Positions 26,893 to 35,026 of a stretch of DNA of 64,000 nt are shown piece by piece. The stretch spans positions 94,454-158,453 of the forward strand of contig NZ_JH947126.1 of assembly GCF_000302595.1 (NCBI RefSeq), given 5' to 3'. The notes beneath the pieces are model-generated. The model was not told where the DNA came from. It ran no database searches and worked only from the letters and a program-made list of their open reading frames with translations. Source of the DNA: Pedobacter arcticus A12 (GTDB lineage Bacteria; Bacteroidota; Bacteroidia; Sphingobacteriales; Sphingobacteriaceae). Position 1 is the first letter of the stretch, and every line of letters starts with the position of its first letter. The translations under genes and the position numbers were made by a program.

Positions 26893-29253
26893 ATGAAACA
26901 TTTTAAACTTTTATTATTTTTTTGGATATTCTTTGCGTCAAAGCTTGTTGCGCAAAACCATACCATCATCAAAGGAATCATCACAGATAAACAGTCTAAA
27001 CTACCCTTGCCTGGTGTTACTGTGAGCATTAATTCTTTAAATCCACCTAAATACACCGTTACAGATGCCGACGGTCGCTTTCGTTTTGTGGATGTAACTG
27101 TTGGAAGACACAACTTAGAAGCTGCAATTATTGGCTACCAAAAAACGGTAATAGCAGAAGTGCTGCTGAGTTCTGGAAAAGATTTAGAAATCAATATCGA
27201 ATTGGAAGAACAGTTAAACAGTTTAAGCGAAGTTGTGGTTTACAGTGCAAAAAACAAAAGTGCATTAAACCCGATGGCTAGTGTTAGTTCGCGGTCTTTT
27301 TCTGTGGAAGAAACCAGTAGATATGCTGCCGCTTTGTTCGATCCTGCCCGTATGGCGCAAAGTTTCGCCGGAGTTGCCGCTGCCGAAGATGACAATAATA
27401 TTGTGATTAGGGGAAATGCCCCCAAGTCTGTTTTGTGGCGATTAGAAGGCATAGAGATTTTCAACCCCAATCATTTTGCAGATGAAGGTGCCGCAGGAGG
27501 AGCCATCAGCATGATAAATTCGAACGTGATTGGTACTTCTGATTTTTATACCGGAGGCACTCCGTCTGAGTTTGGAAATACCATTTCTGGTGCATTTGAT
27601 TTACAGTTTAGAAAAGGAAATACCGACAAAAGCGAATATTCTTTGATGCTAGGCGTACTTGGGGCAGCAACATCATTAGAAGGTCCATTTAAAAAAGGCG
27701 GAAAATCTTCTTACTTATTCAGCTACCGCTACTCTTCTTTAGCTTTGTTAGATAAGATAGGGCTTTCTCTTTCCGATGTGGGCATCCCCATTTATCAAGA
27801 TGTTTCCTACAACTTTGTTTTTCCAACTAAAAAGGTAGGTACTTTCTCTTTATTTGGAATAGGAGGGAACAGCAAAGTTGAGGATAAAGCAATAAGAGAC
27901 CATACAAAATGGAAGGAAAGAAATGATTATGCCGATCAGAAATTCACCTTTAATTCGGGAAACGCAGGTTTAAAACATGTATTAATCTTGAACGATAAAA
28001 TGTTTTTAAAAAACACCGTGGTTTATTCAAAAAGCCAGAATACGGATAAAGTTGACACCCTTAGACAAAATTATGACACCGATATTTACAGCAGAAACGA
28101 TTATAAAAATGGTGCAATCCGTTATAGTGGTCAGTTAAATTATAACCCTAACGCCAATAATACCATCCGCAGCGGGGTAACAGCTTCTTTTTTGGATTAT
28201 AATTTGAAAGGTTTAGAATATAATTACCAAAAACAGGCTTTAAATGAGGTATTAAACAAAAAGGGCAATGCCAGTTCAATAGATGCGTATAGCCAGTGGA
28301 AACATAATGTTAGCGAGCAATTGAGTTTTAACGTAGGTGTGCATACCAATTACTTTAGCTACAGCAGTAATTTTTACGTTGAACCACGCTTAAGCTTAAA
28401 TTGGTGGGTAAAACCCGATCAGCAAATTTCTTTAGGTGTGGGGGCTTACAGCCGATTAGAACCTTTAGCCTATTATTTTGCAAATGATGAATTAACATCA
28501 TCAGCTTACTACAGCGCCAAAAAATTAAAACCGACACGTTCTGCCGAGGTTGTTCTGGCTTACGAGAAGATTTTGGGCGAGACTTTGAAATTTAAGGCAG
28601 AAACTTACTATCAACACCTTTATAAAGTGCCGGTTTCAAACAACCCAAACTATAATTTCTCTACGATAAATGCGTCTAGCATAGGTGCAATTTTCGCCAC
28701 AGATTACAGCCCTTTGGTAAACCAAGGAACCGGCAGAAACTATGGTTTAGAGTTAACTTTAGAAAGGTCGCTAAACAAAGGTTATTACTTCCTAATCACC
28801 ACTTCAATTTTCGACTCCAAGTATAAAAACTTAGCTGGAAAGGAATTCAACACCACTTTTAACAGCCATATCATGGGTAATTTTGTAGCAGGAAAAGAAT
28901 GGCAGGCCGGTAAAAACGGAAAGAATATTTTTGGTGTAAACGGAAAAGTGATCTATACCGGAGGAAGAAAGTACACCCCAATTTTATTGGAAGCGTCAAG
29001 AGCCCGACAAGAACAGGTAAATGACGAAAAGAAAGTAAATACGCTTACCGCTGATCCTTACTTTAGAGTCGATTTTTCTAGTAGTTATCGAATAAACAGA
29101 GCCAAAGTTTCGCATACTTTTTTTATTGATGCACAGAACCTGTTAAACCGGGTAAACAATCTGGGTTACTATTATGATTTAGATACCAAAAATTTAAAAA
29201 AGAACAATTTAGGAGGTGTTATTCCCGTATTGAACTATCGCTTAGAGTTTTAG
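26893..29253 (+). CDS. TonB-dependent receptor at the head of a FecI/FecR cluster
   Basis: The 786-residue outer-membrane protein has a signal peptide ending LVAQ, a CarboxypepD_reg-like domain (IIKGIITDKQSKLPLPGVTVSI, about residues 25-105), a plug (about 125-230: FAGVAAAEDDNNIVIRGNAPKSVLWRLEGIEI) and a barrel ending YRLEF. It has no STN domain at the N-terminus, although sigma/anti-sigma genes follow directly. In canonical Fec-type systems the receptor itself carries that signalling domain. Here STN sits in the protein coded at 30888. No SusD follows. Confidence 0.9.
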   Translation: MKHFKLLLFFWIFFASKLVAQNHTIIKGIITDKQSKLPLPGVTVSINSLNPPKYTVTDADGRFRFVDVTVGRHNLEAAIIGYQKTVIAEVLLSSGKDLEINIELEEQLNSLSEVVVYSAKNKSALNPMASVSSRSFSVEETSRYAAALFDPARMAQSFAGVAAAEDDNNIVIRGNAPKSVLWRLEGIEIFNPNHFADEGAAGGAISMINSNVIGTSDFYTGGTPSEFGNTISGAFDLQFRKGNTDKSEYSLMLGVLGAATSLEGPFKKGGKSSYLFSYRYSSLALLDKIGLSLSDVGIPIYQDVSYNFVFPTKKVGTFSLFGIGGNSKVEDKAIRDHTKWKERNDYADQKFTFNSGNAGLKHVLILNDKMFLKNTVVYSKSQNTDKVDTLRQNYDTDIYSRNDYKNGAIRYSGQLNYNPNANNTIRSGVTASFLDYNLKGLEYNYQKQALNEVLNKKGNASSIDAYSQWKHNVSEQLSFNVGVHTNYFSYSSNFYVEPRLSLNWWVKPDQQISLGVGAYSRLEPLAYYFANDELTSSAYYSAKKLKPTRSAEVVLAYEKILGETLKFKAETYYQHLYKVPVSNNPNYNFSTINASSIGAIFATDYSPLVNQGTGRNYGLELTLERSLNKGYYFLITTSIFDSKYKNLAGKEFNTTFNSHIMGNFVAGKEWQAGKNGKNIFGVNGKVIYTGGRKYTPILLEASRARQEQVNDEKKVNTLTADPYFRVDFSSSYRINRAKVSHTFFIDAQNLLNRVNNLGYYYDLDTKNLKKNNLGGVIPVLNYRLEF

Positions 29254-29292
29254 GAGGTAAAAAATTATATTTGAAACTTAAAAGCAAAATTT

Positions 29293-29874
29293 TTGAAAGC
29301 TGAAATAAACCTAATCTATCAAATTAATACTGGTAACGAGCTGGTATTTGAGAAAGTATTTAAGCAATATTTTAAGGCATTGCAAAACTATGCATATACT
29401 ATTTTGAACGATTTAGATATTGCCGAAGAAATGGTACAAAATGTTTTTCTAAAAATTTGGGAGAAGAGAGAAAAATTACCACAAGATGCTCTCATCGGCA
29501 GTTACCTATATAAATCAGTTTACCACGAAAGCTTAAACTGGTTAAGGCATGAAAAAGTTAAGCGTTCACATCAACAGCACACTTTGTACAGCATGAAAGA
29601 TGAAACCGACAATGCCGAAAATCACATCAAAATGAAACAGTTAGAGGAACAGCTACAAAAAGCATTGAACAAATTGCCTCAACAATGCCGTACTATTTTT
29701 CAGATGAGCCGTTTTGACGAATTGCGTTACCGCGAAATAGCAGCAGAATTGGGTATATCCATTAAAACGGTAGAAAACCAGATGGGGAAAGCGCTTCGCT
29801 TAATGCGCTTAAAATTGGTGGAGTTTTTACCCGTAATGATAGGCCTCATCAACTCAATTTTTATATTAAAATAA
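29293..29874 (+). CDS. ECF-type RNA polymerase sigma factor (FecI-like)
   Basis: The 193-residue protein has region 2 (VFEKVFKQYFKALQNYAYTIL, then DIAEEMVQNVFLKIWEKRE) and region 4 (LPQQCRTIFQMSRFDELRYREIAAELGISIKTVENQM), typical of Bacteroidota ECF sigma-70 factors. The start is a TTG: no ATG occurs before region 2, and region 2 begins right after it. A hydrophobic tail (FLPVMIGLINSIFILK) follows region 4. TATATTTG at 29266-29273 matches a -7 promoter box 19 bases upstream of the TTG. FecR follows 8 bases after the stop. Confidence 0.9.
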   Translation: MKAEINLIYQINTGNELVFEKVFKQYFKALQNYAYTILNDLDIAEEMVQNVFLKIWEKREKLPQDALIGSYLYKSVYHESLNWLRHEKVKRSHQQHTLYSMKDETDNAENHIKMKQLEEQLQKALNKLPQQCRTIFQMSRFDELRYREIAAELGISIKTVENQMGKALRLMRLKLVEFLPVMIGLINSIFILK

Positions 29875-29882
29875 CCACGGAG

Positions 29883-30830
29883 ATGACAGACGAAAAGATA
29901 ATTAAATTTTTATTGGGAGAAAGCTCTGAGGCTGAAAATATAGAGATTAAGAATTGGCTAGCTGCTGATGCAAAACATCAAAAGTATTTTGAAGAAATGC
30001 AATTGATTTGGGATACCAGCAAAAACTTAGACGCACAACATTTAGAAGATGAAGACCTAGCTTGGGAAAAATTTAAAGCTAAAGCTGATGAAAGAAAAGC
30101 AGTTCAATCAAAAATAAATAGATTCAATTGGCTTAAAATTGCCGCTTCATTGGTTTTGGTAAGTACAAGTTGCTGGTTTGGCTACCAACATTTCAAAACC
30201 CCAGAAATGATGACTATAACAACTGCCACAGCAACAGATACCGTTATTTTGCCAGATGGGTCTGAAGTTAAACTTAATAAATATTCTACTTTAAGGTATC
30301 CGGAACAGTTTAAGGGAGAAAAAAGAGAAATTTTTCTCACTAAGGGAGAAGCGTTTTTTACGGTAACTCCTAATAAAGAAAAACCCTTTATCATCCAAAC
30401 CAAAGACATTACGGTTAGGGTAGTGGGGACTTCTTTTAATGTGAAATGCGGAGCAGAAGAAACGGAAGTAATTGTGGCTACCGGAACAGTGAAGGTGAAC
30501 CAGAAAAATGACGAAATCAGCTTGCAACCAGGGGAAAGAGTCACCGCACATCATCAAAATTTAAAACTAAAAAAAGAACCAGTTCCCGACCAGTTGTATA
30601 ACTATTATTTCACTAAAACCTTTGTAGCTAACGGAACACCTTTATGGCGAGTTGTAGAGGTTTTAAACGAAGCGTACGCGGTTAAAATTGTGATTGAGAA
30701 TGATGAATTAAAGAATCTACAACTCACTAGCACCTTTAAAAATGAATCTTTGGATCAAATCCTAAGGGTTTTAGAAGAAACTTTTCATCTTCAAATCGTC
30801 AAGGAAAACAATCTCATTATCATAAAATAA
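29883..30830 (+). CDS. FecR-family anti-sigma factor
   Basis: The 315-residue protein has an N-terminal cytosolic anti-sigma segment with a conserved IKNWLAADAKHQKYFEEMQLIW, one membrane helix (WLKIAASLVLVSTSCWFGY, about residues 82-100), the periplasmic FecR domain (TVILPDGSEVKLNKYSTLRYP, then FIIQTKDITVRVVGTSFNV) and a C-terminal DUF4974 domain (LTSTFKNESLDQILRVLEETF). It would hold the sigma factor inactive until signalled through its periplasmic part. Its partner is most likely the STN-bearing protein at 30888. Confidence 0.92.
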   Translation: MTDEKIIKFLLGESSEAENIEIKNWLAADAKHQKYFEEMQLIWDTSKNLDAQHLEDEDLAWEKFKAKADERKAVQSKINRFNWLKIAASLVLVSTSCWFGYQHFKTPEMMTITTATATDTVILPDGSEVKLNKYSTLRYPEQFKGEKREIFLTKGEAFFTVTPNKEKPFIIQTKDITVRVVGTSFNVKCGAEETEVIVATGTVKVNQKNDEISLQPGERVTAHHQNLKLKKEPVPDQLYNYYFTKTFVANGTPLWRVVEVLNEAYAVKIVIENDELKNLQLTSTFKNESLDQILRVLEETFHLQIVKENNLIIIK

Positions 30831-30887
30831 ACTAAAAAATCAGTTCAAACCTTAATCCTTCTGCCTAATACCTTAAACCTTAAGAAG

Positions 30888-32699
30888 ATGTTAAAAAATA
30901 TATTATTATTAGTAGCAATTTATAGCGTTACTCCAGCCACTTATGCCCAAAATAATTTAGCAAAACGTATCACTATCAATGCGCAAAACGAACATTTACA
31001 AAACGTTTTACAAGAACTCAGTAAAAAGGGCGAATTTACTTTCTCATACAACACCAGCATTTTACCAAAAGACAGCTTGGTAAGCTTAAAAGCATATAAT
31101 ATGATGGTACAAGATATTTTAGACTCCTTACTAAACGGAAATTTCGAATATAAAGAGGCTTCTAATTATGTGGTTTTAAGGCCCTGTCCCAATAGTTTAT
31201 CGTTAATTCCAGAAAAATCAGAACCACTAGGTCGTAAATACGTGGTTTCGGGTTATATTATTGACAATGCAAATGGGCTTAAAATAAAAGATGCCAGTGT
31301 ATATGATAAGCAATTGTTAAAAAGCACACTAACGGATCATCAAGGTTATTTTAAGCTCAAAATAAAAACAAATAACCAAGCCATTAGGTTAACCGTAACT
31401 AAGGATCAGTATAAAGAAATTACAGTTACCATGTTACCTGCAGTAACAGTCGGCAGAAACGACTCAGCCCAATATGGCTTTCAGCCGGGCAACGGAGTTA
31501 TCGCTACTTATTTCGGAAAAGTATTTGTTTCCTCTAGGCAAAGAGTGCAAAATATAAACTTAGCCGGTTTTTTTAGTCAAAGCCCGGTTCAGGTTTCTTT
31601 TATTCCGGGTTTAAGTACGCATGGTTTTTACAACTCACAAATGGTGAATACGGTTTCTTTAAATGCTTTGGCAGGATATTCTGCCGGAGTTAACGGGGTA
31701 GAATTGGCCGGGTTGTTTAACGTGAATAAATATAATGTAAAGAATTTTCAGGGAGCTGGCTTAATCAATACGGTAGGAGGGACGGTTGATGGTGTGCAAT
31801 TGGCCGGTATTGGAAATGTGGTGTTAGATAGCGTTCAGGCTTTTCAAGGAGCGGGCATATTTAATGCGGTAAAATCTAATTTTTCGGGAGTGCAAATGGC
31901 AGGTATTGTGAATGCCAATAAAGGGACGCTGAATGGGACACAGATGGCAGGTATCGCAAATTTAAGTGGTAAACAAGTCAAAGGGACGCAACTGGCAGGT
32001 ATTGTTAATGTAAGTGTTAAAGGATTAAAAGGAGCTCAATTTGCAGGAATTGGCAATACCACTATTAAACCAGTAAATGGCTGGCAAATGGCAGGAATCT
32101 ACAATGTATCTGTGGATAGTTTAAAAGGTGGTCAATTGGCTGGAATTGTAAATTATACAAAGAAGTTAAAGGGCTTTCAGATGGGTTTAGTGAATATTGC
32201 TGACACATTAGAAGGAGTAAGTTTGGGATTGCTGAATTTATCTAAAAACGGCTATCACAAATTAGCAATTTCAAGCAATGAGGTTACCAACGTTAATCTT
32301 GCTTTAATTACGGGAAATGCAAAACTATATACTGCAATTAGGGCTGGGTACAACCTATCTGATACGGCAAAAGTTTTTAGTTTTGGAGTAGCCATGGGCC
32401 ATGATTTTGTATTGAGCAAAAAGTTGGCAATAGGTGCGCAGATGAGTTATGATCAGCTTTATTTAGGTTCATGGAAGCATAGCAGTTCATTAGTTAAGGC
32501 AGGAACTAATGTACAATTACAGTTAATTAAAGGTTTAGCGCTGTTTGCTGGCCCTTATTATAACGTTTATTTTACCAACCAAACCAATAAGTTTAAAAAC
32601 TACAGCTATCCAATATTAAACAGGGGTTTAGCTTACCACAGTTATAGCAACAAGGTAAAAGGATGGATAGGATTTGAAGCTGGGATTAGGCTTTTTTAA
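30888..32699 (+). CDS. STN-domain protein with LA_2272-like GxQxAGIxN surface repeats
   Basis: The 603-residue exported protein has an unusual domain order. A signal peptide (MLKNILLLVAIYSVTPATYAQ) comes first. An STN domain (about 25-110: ITINAQNEHLQNVLQELSKK) is the part that FecR proteins sense in Fec systems. Next is a carboxypeptidase-like domain (about 120-185). From about residue 268 to 455 come roughly 12 repeats of 14-17 residues with consensus GxQxAGIxN. A C-terminal part (about 465-603) of amphipathic strands could be a small barrel. The repeats resemble those of LA_2272-type Leptospira surface proteins. There is no TonB-receptor plug. It follows FecR by 57 bases and ends the sigma-factor cluster. 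I infer it is the sensor or a surface partner of the receptor; nothing shows its ligand. Confidence 0.78.
   Translation: MLKNILLLVAIYSVTPATYAQNNLAKRITINAQNEHLQNVLQELSKKGEFTFSYNTSILPKDSLVSLKAYNMMVQDILDSLLNGNFEYKEASNYVVLRPCPNSLSLIPEKSEPLGRKYVVSGYIIDNANGLKIKDASVYDKQLLKSTLTDHQGYFKLKIKTNNQAIRLTVTKDQYKEITVTMLPAVTVGRNDSAQYGFQPGNGVIATYFGKVFVSSRQRVQNINLAGFFSQSPVQVSFIPGLSTHGFYNSQMVNTVSLNALAGYSAGVNGVELAGLFNVNKYNVKNFQGAGLINTVGGTVDGVQLAGIGNVVLDSVQAFQGAGIFNAVKSNFSGVQMAGIVNANKGTLNGTQMAGIANLSGKQVKGTQLAGIVNVSVKGLKGAQFAGIGNTTIKPVNGWQMAGIYNVSVDSLKGGQLAGIVNYTKKLKGFQMGLVNIADTLEGVSLGLLNLSKNGYHKLAISSNEVTNVNLALITGNAKLYTAIRAGYNLSDTAKVFSFGVAMGHDFVLSKKLAIGAQMSYDQLYLGSWKHSSSLVKAGTNVQLQLIKGLALFAGPYYNVYFTNQTNKFKNYSYPILNRGLAYHSYSNKVKGWIGFEAGIRLF
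31691..32250 (+). repeat. Array of about 12 diverged 42-51-base repeats coding GxQxAGIxN
   Basis: Within the STN protein gene the successive units read GVELAGLFN, NFQGAGLIN, GVQLAGIGN, AFQGAGIFN, GVQMAGIVN, GTQMAGIAN, GTQLAGIVN, GAQFAGIGN, GWQMAGIYN, GGQLAGIVN, GFQMGLVN and GVSLGLLN. Spacing is 14-17 residues. DNA identity between units is only moderate (GGAGTGCAAATGGCAGGTATT-like cores), so the array is old rather than freshly amplified. The geometry suits a beta-solenoid or stacked beta-hairpins. Confidence 0.85.
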
Positions 32700-32766
32700 T
32701 AGCTGCTTTATTTCTTAACACAAGTTCATCAAGTTTATGGTGTTTAACTCGTTACCAGCTCATTTC

Positions 32767-32810
32767 TTAACTTAAGTTAATGGATTTCTATATTTCAGAA
32801 CATAGCTTTG
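32767..32810 (+). promoter_or_regulatory. Palindromic operator plus TAnnTTTG promoter of the OmpX-like gene
   Basis: TTAACTTAAGTTAA (32767-32780) is a perfect 14-bp palindrome. TAGCTTTG (32803-32810) is a -7 element exactly 22 bases after it, the same spacing as at 21093-21136. The flanking TCATTTC before the palindrome is also shared by both sites. Transcription would start near 32817, leaving a leader of about 57 bases. Confidence 0.6.
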
Positions 32811-32873
32811 TATCTGTTAATTAAACATCGACACACCATAATTTCAACCTCAAAACAATAATTAAAATATCCA

Positions 32874-33401
32874 ATGAAAAAACAATTAAAAATTTCACTT
32901 GTATTACTATTTTTCGCATTCAACGTTCAAGCCCAAAATGGAGGGTTTAACAAAACTGATAACTTATTAAATATTGGGATTGGTATTAACTCCTTTTATG
33001 ACAGCGGTGTTCCTTTTGGAGTGTCGTTTGAAAAGGGCATTCATGAAAACATCAGTGTAGGTGCAAATTTCGATTATCTGGCTACAGATTTTAGTTCGAG
33101 CGGAACAGATTTGAAATTCACCGCAATTTATCTAGCGCTGAGAGGTTCTTATTATTTCAATAATTTATTAAAAATTTCAAGTCAAAAAATAGATCTATAT
33201 GGCGGTCCGTCCGTTGGATATCGTATATTTTCTTGGAAAGACGATTTCAGTGGCTCTTTAAGTAGCAAGTATGGAAGTGGCCTTTTTATCGGTGTTCACA
33301 TTGGTGGCAAATATTATTTCACTGACAAAATTGGTGGTTTTTTAGAACTGGGAGACATTGGCTCTACCAATGCAAGGTTAGGGGTGGCTTTCAAGTTTTA
33401 G
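32874..33401 (+). CDS. OmpX-like outer-membrane beta-barrel protein
   Basis: The 175-residue product has a signal peptide (MKKQLKISLVLLFFAFNVQAQ) followed by about eight alternating amphipathic strands (LLNIGIGINSFYDSGVPFGVSFEKGI, ISVGANFDYLA) and a C-terminal strand ending in Phe (ARLGVAFKF), the usual outer-membrane assembly signal. Size and pattern fit a small eight-stranded porin-like barrel. No transported solute can be proposed. It has its own promoter with the palindrome described above and precedes a lipoprotein gene by 38 bases. Confidence 0.82.
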   Translation: MKKQLKISLVLLFFAFNVQAQNGGFNKTDNLLNIGIGINSFYDSGVPFGVSFEKGIHENISVGANFDYLATDFSSSGTDLKFTAIYLALRGSYYFNNLLKISSQKIDLYGGPSVGYRIFSWKDDFSGSLSSKYGSGLFIGVHIGGKYYFTDKIGGFLELGDIGSTNARLGVAFKF

Positions 33402-33439
33402 ATTTAAAATTTTCACTTATTAACATAAAATAAACACCT

Positions 33440-33832
33440 ATGAAAAATTCAATTGTAAAATTAGCCTTATTCTGTACCGTTGGTTTAAGCACCCTAAATT
33501 CCTGCAGTAAAGATGATGATTCAAATAGTGACAGCCGGAATGTGAAGTACGAAATAACCGGAAATGCAACAGGTACTTTTGATGCTACGTATATTACCGG
33601 TTCTGGTTCTGGAGCAAACGAAGCACCAACCGCTTTACCTTGGTCAAAAGAAATTGTGGTACAAGCGGGAATTGCGAAAGTAATAATCAATTCGGCCGTA
33701 ATCGGCGCAACTCCAGGTAAAACAATTACCACCAAAATTTTTATTGGTGGAGTTGTAAAAAAAGAACAATCGGCAGTAGTACAATCTAATGGATCTGCTA
33801 TTATTGCCGGATTGGATTATACTTTTAAGTAG
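33440..33832 (+). CDS. Small lipoprotein with a beta-sandwich-like C-terminal domain
   Basis: The 130-residue product has a lipoprotein signal ending LSTLNSCSKDDD. Asp/Ser after the lipidated Cys resembles the surface-export signal described for Bacteroidota lipoproteins. The remainder (VKYEITGNATGTFDATYITG..., then KIFIGGVVKKEQSAVV) looks like an MmpS-type or transthyretin-like beta-sandwich. I cannot name the family with certainty. It is likely co-transcribed with the barrel gene 38 bases upstream, so a role at the outer membrane is plausible. Confidence 0.7.
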   Translation: MKNSIVKLALFCTVGLSTLNSCSKDDDSNSDSRNVKYEITGNATGTFDATYITGSGSGANEAPTALPWSKEIVVQAGIAKVIINSAVIGATPGKTITTKIFIGGVVKKEQSAVVQSNGSAIIAGLDYTFK

Positions 33833-33869
33833 CTATTAAAACTAACCACTTAACTAAAAACCAACTAGC

Positions 33870-34319
33870 CTAAACCTCGTTAAGCCAGATATTGTCGTAA
33901 TTTTTCATTAAATCACGTTCATTTTTTGGAATTGGGGTTGGCTTGTTGGTTTCGTAATTAATTGCAACCTGTACGGTTTTACCCATCGTTCGTAAAGAAA
34001 GTGAGCCATCTTCTTTTTCGCAAACCAAAATATATTCAATATCCCAACTGCTGTTTCCCAAGCGACTAGTTTTTACGTAAGCAAAAATCTTTTCTTCCAA
34101 CACAATTGGACGTACATAATCTACCTGGGCTTTTGCTACAATAATTCCTGTTTTTTTCCAGTCCCAATTGATGATTTCTCGCCAATAATTCGAGCGGGCC
34201 TGTTCGAAATAAGTAAGGTAAACAGCATTGTTTGCATGCCCAAACATATCCATATCCGAAAATCTAATCGGAATCTCAACTTTATACTTGTAATGCTTAA
34301 TTATATCATTTAAATCCAT
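33870..34319 (-). CDS. Hotdog-fold acyl-CoA thioesterase (4HBT/YbgC type)
   Basis: The 149-residue cytosolic protein shows the 4-hydroxybenzoyl-CoA-thioesterase pattern: IPIRFSDMDMFGHANNAVYLTYFEQAR, with the catalytic Asp (SDMDMFGHANN), then AKAQVDYVRPIVLEEKIFAYVK. Relatives hydrolyse short- or medium-chain acyl-CoAs. There is no partner gene. It faces the Hsp20 gene across a shared intergenic region of about 130 bases. Confidence 0.88.
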   Translation of the reverse strand: MDLNDIIKHYKYKVEIPIRFSDMDMFGHANNAVYLTYFEQARSNYWREIINWDWKKTGIIVAKAQVDYVRPIVLEEKIFAYVKTSRLGNSSWDIEYILVCEKEDGSLSLRTMGKTVQVAINYETNKPTPIPKNERDLMKNYDNIWLNEV

Positions 34320-34438
34320 AAATCGGAAATTTTGTCGTTATTTTTTTATAAATCAAGACATAAAGTCATCTAAAACATCCTTTTTATGTATTGGTATTCT
34401 CCTTGTTCAATAGCAAATATCAAGTAAAATTAACAAAT

Positions 34439-34444
34439 AGGAGG
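34439..34444 (+). promoter_or_regulatory. Strong Shine-Dalgarno site of the Hsp20 gene
   Basis: AGGAGG lies 8 bases before the ATG at 34453. Such a full anti-16S match is rare in Bacteroidota and I see no equally well-placed one elsewhere in this window. It may reflect a need for efficient translation of a stress protein. Confidence 0.65.
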
Positions 34445-34452
34445 ATATAAAA

Positions 34453-34890
34453 ATGACTTTAGTGAAATTTAACGACCAAAAGAGAGCAAACGGCTACTCA
34501 ACTTTTAATGAACTGTTTGATTCGTTTTTTAACGATGGATATCCAGCTCACAAACCATCGCACCAAGTACCTGCGGTAAACGTTTCCGAAACTGAACATG
34601 CTTACACGTTAGACTTGGCAGCACCTGGTTTAAAGAAAGAAGATTTTAAAATAGCTTTAGAAAAAGATGTTTTAACTATTTCTGCCGAGGTGAATAATGA
34701 GGTTAAAGAAGATGGTAAAAAGTTCAATAAACGAGAGTTTAGTTACCACGCTTTTTCTAGATCTTTTAACTTACCCGAATTAGTGGATTATGGTAAAATT
34801 GAAGCGACTTATGAAAGTGGTGTTTTGCAAGTGAACATCCCTAAAAAAGAAGAAGCCAAAGTTTTAACAAGACAAATTGAAATTAAGTAA
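34453..34890 (+). CDS. Hsp20/alpha-crystallin small heat-shock protein
   Basis: The 145-residue protein has a short N-terminal arm (FDSFFNDG), an alpha-crystallin domain (VPAVNVSETEHAYTLDLAAPGLKKEDFKIALEKDVLTISAEV) and the C-terminal GVLQVNIPKKEE. It is a cytosolic holdase chaperone that prevents aggregation. The IxI tail motif is only approximate (RQIEIK). It is preceded by a strong Shine-Dalgarno and followed by a terminator, so it is monocistronic. Confidence 0.94.
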   Translation: MTLVKFNDQKRANGYSTFNELFDSFFNDGYPAHKPSHQVPAVNVSETEHAYTLDLAAPGLKKEDFKIALEKDVLTISAEVNNEVKEDGKKFNKREFSYHAFSRSFNLPELVDYGKIEATYESGVLQVNIPKKEEAKVLTRQIEIK

Positions 34891-34915
34891 GTTTTTTTTT
34901 TGAGTGTTTGATAAG

Positions 34916-34945
34916 AGCCTGAAAGTAAAATTTCAGGCTTTTTTT
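34916..34945 (+). terminator. Rho-independent terminator of the Hsp20 gene
   Basis: AGCCTGAAA (34916-34924) pairs with TTTCAGGCT (34931-34939) around GTAAAA, followed by TTTTTT. Confidence 0.88.
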
Positions 34946-35014
34946 ATAATCCATAAATTAGGCTTCAATTTATTTTTACTAATTTATTTAGTTTTAATTA
35001 GCTAATTATTTTAG

Positions 35015-35022
35015 TAATTTTG
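35015..35022 (+). promoter_or_regulatory. TAnnTTTG box four bases before the radical-SAM gene (possible leaderless start)
   Basis: TAATTTTG lies at 35015-35022 and the ATG at 35027. With the usual distance from this element to the start of transcription (about 5-7 bases), the mRNA would begin at or next to the ATG. A TTG at 35024 is less likely for the same reason. Confidence 0.5.
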
Positions 35023-35026
35023 TTTG

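Noticed and set aside
29252-29258. AGGAGGT as ribosome binding site of the sigma factor
   Set aside because: It lies about 35 bases before the TTG start, far too distant; the nearest codon in range leads to an immediate stop.
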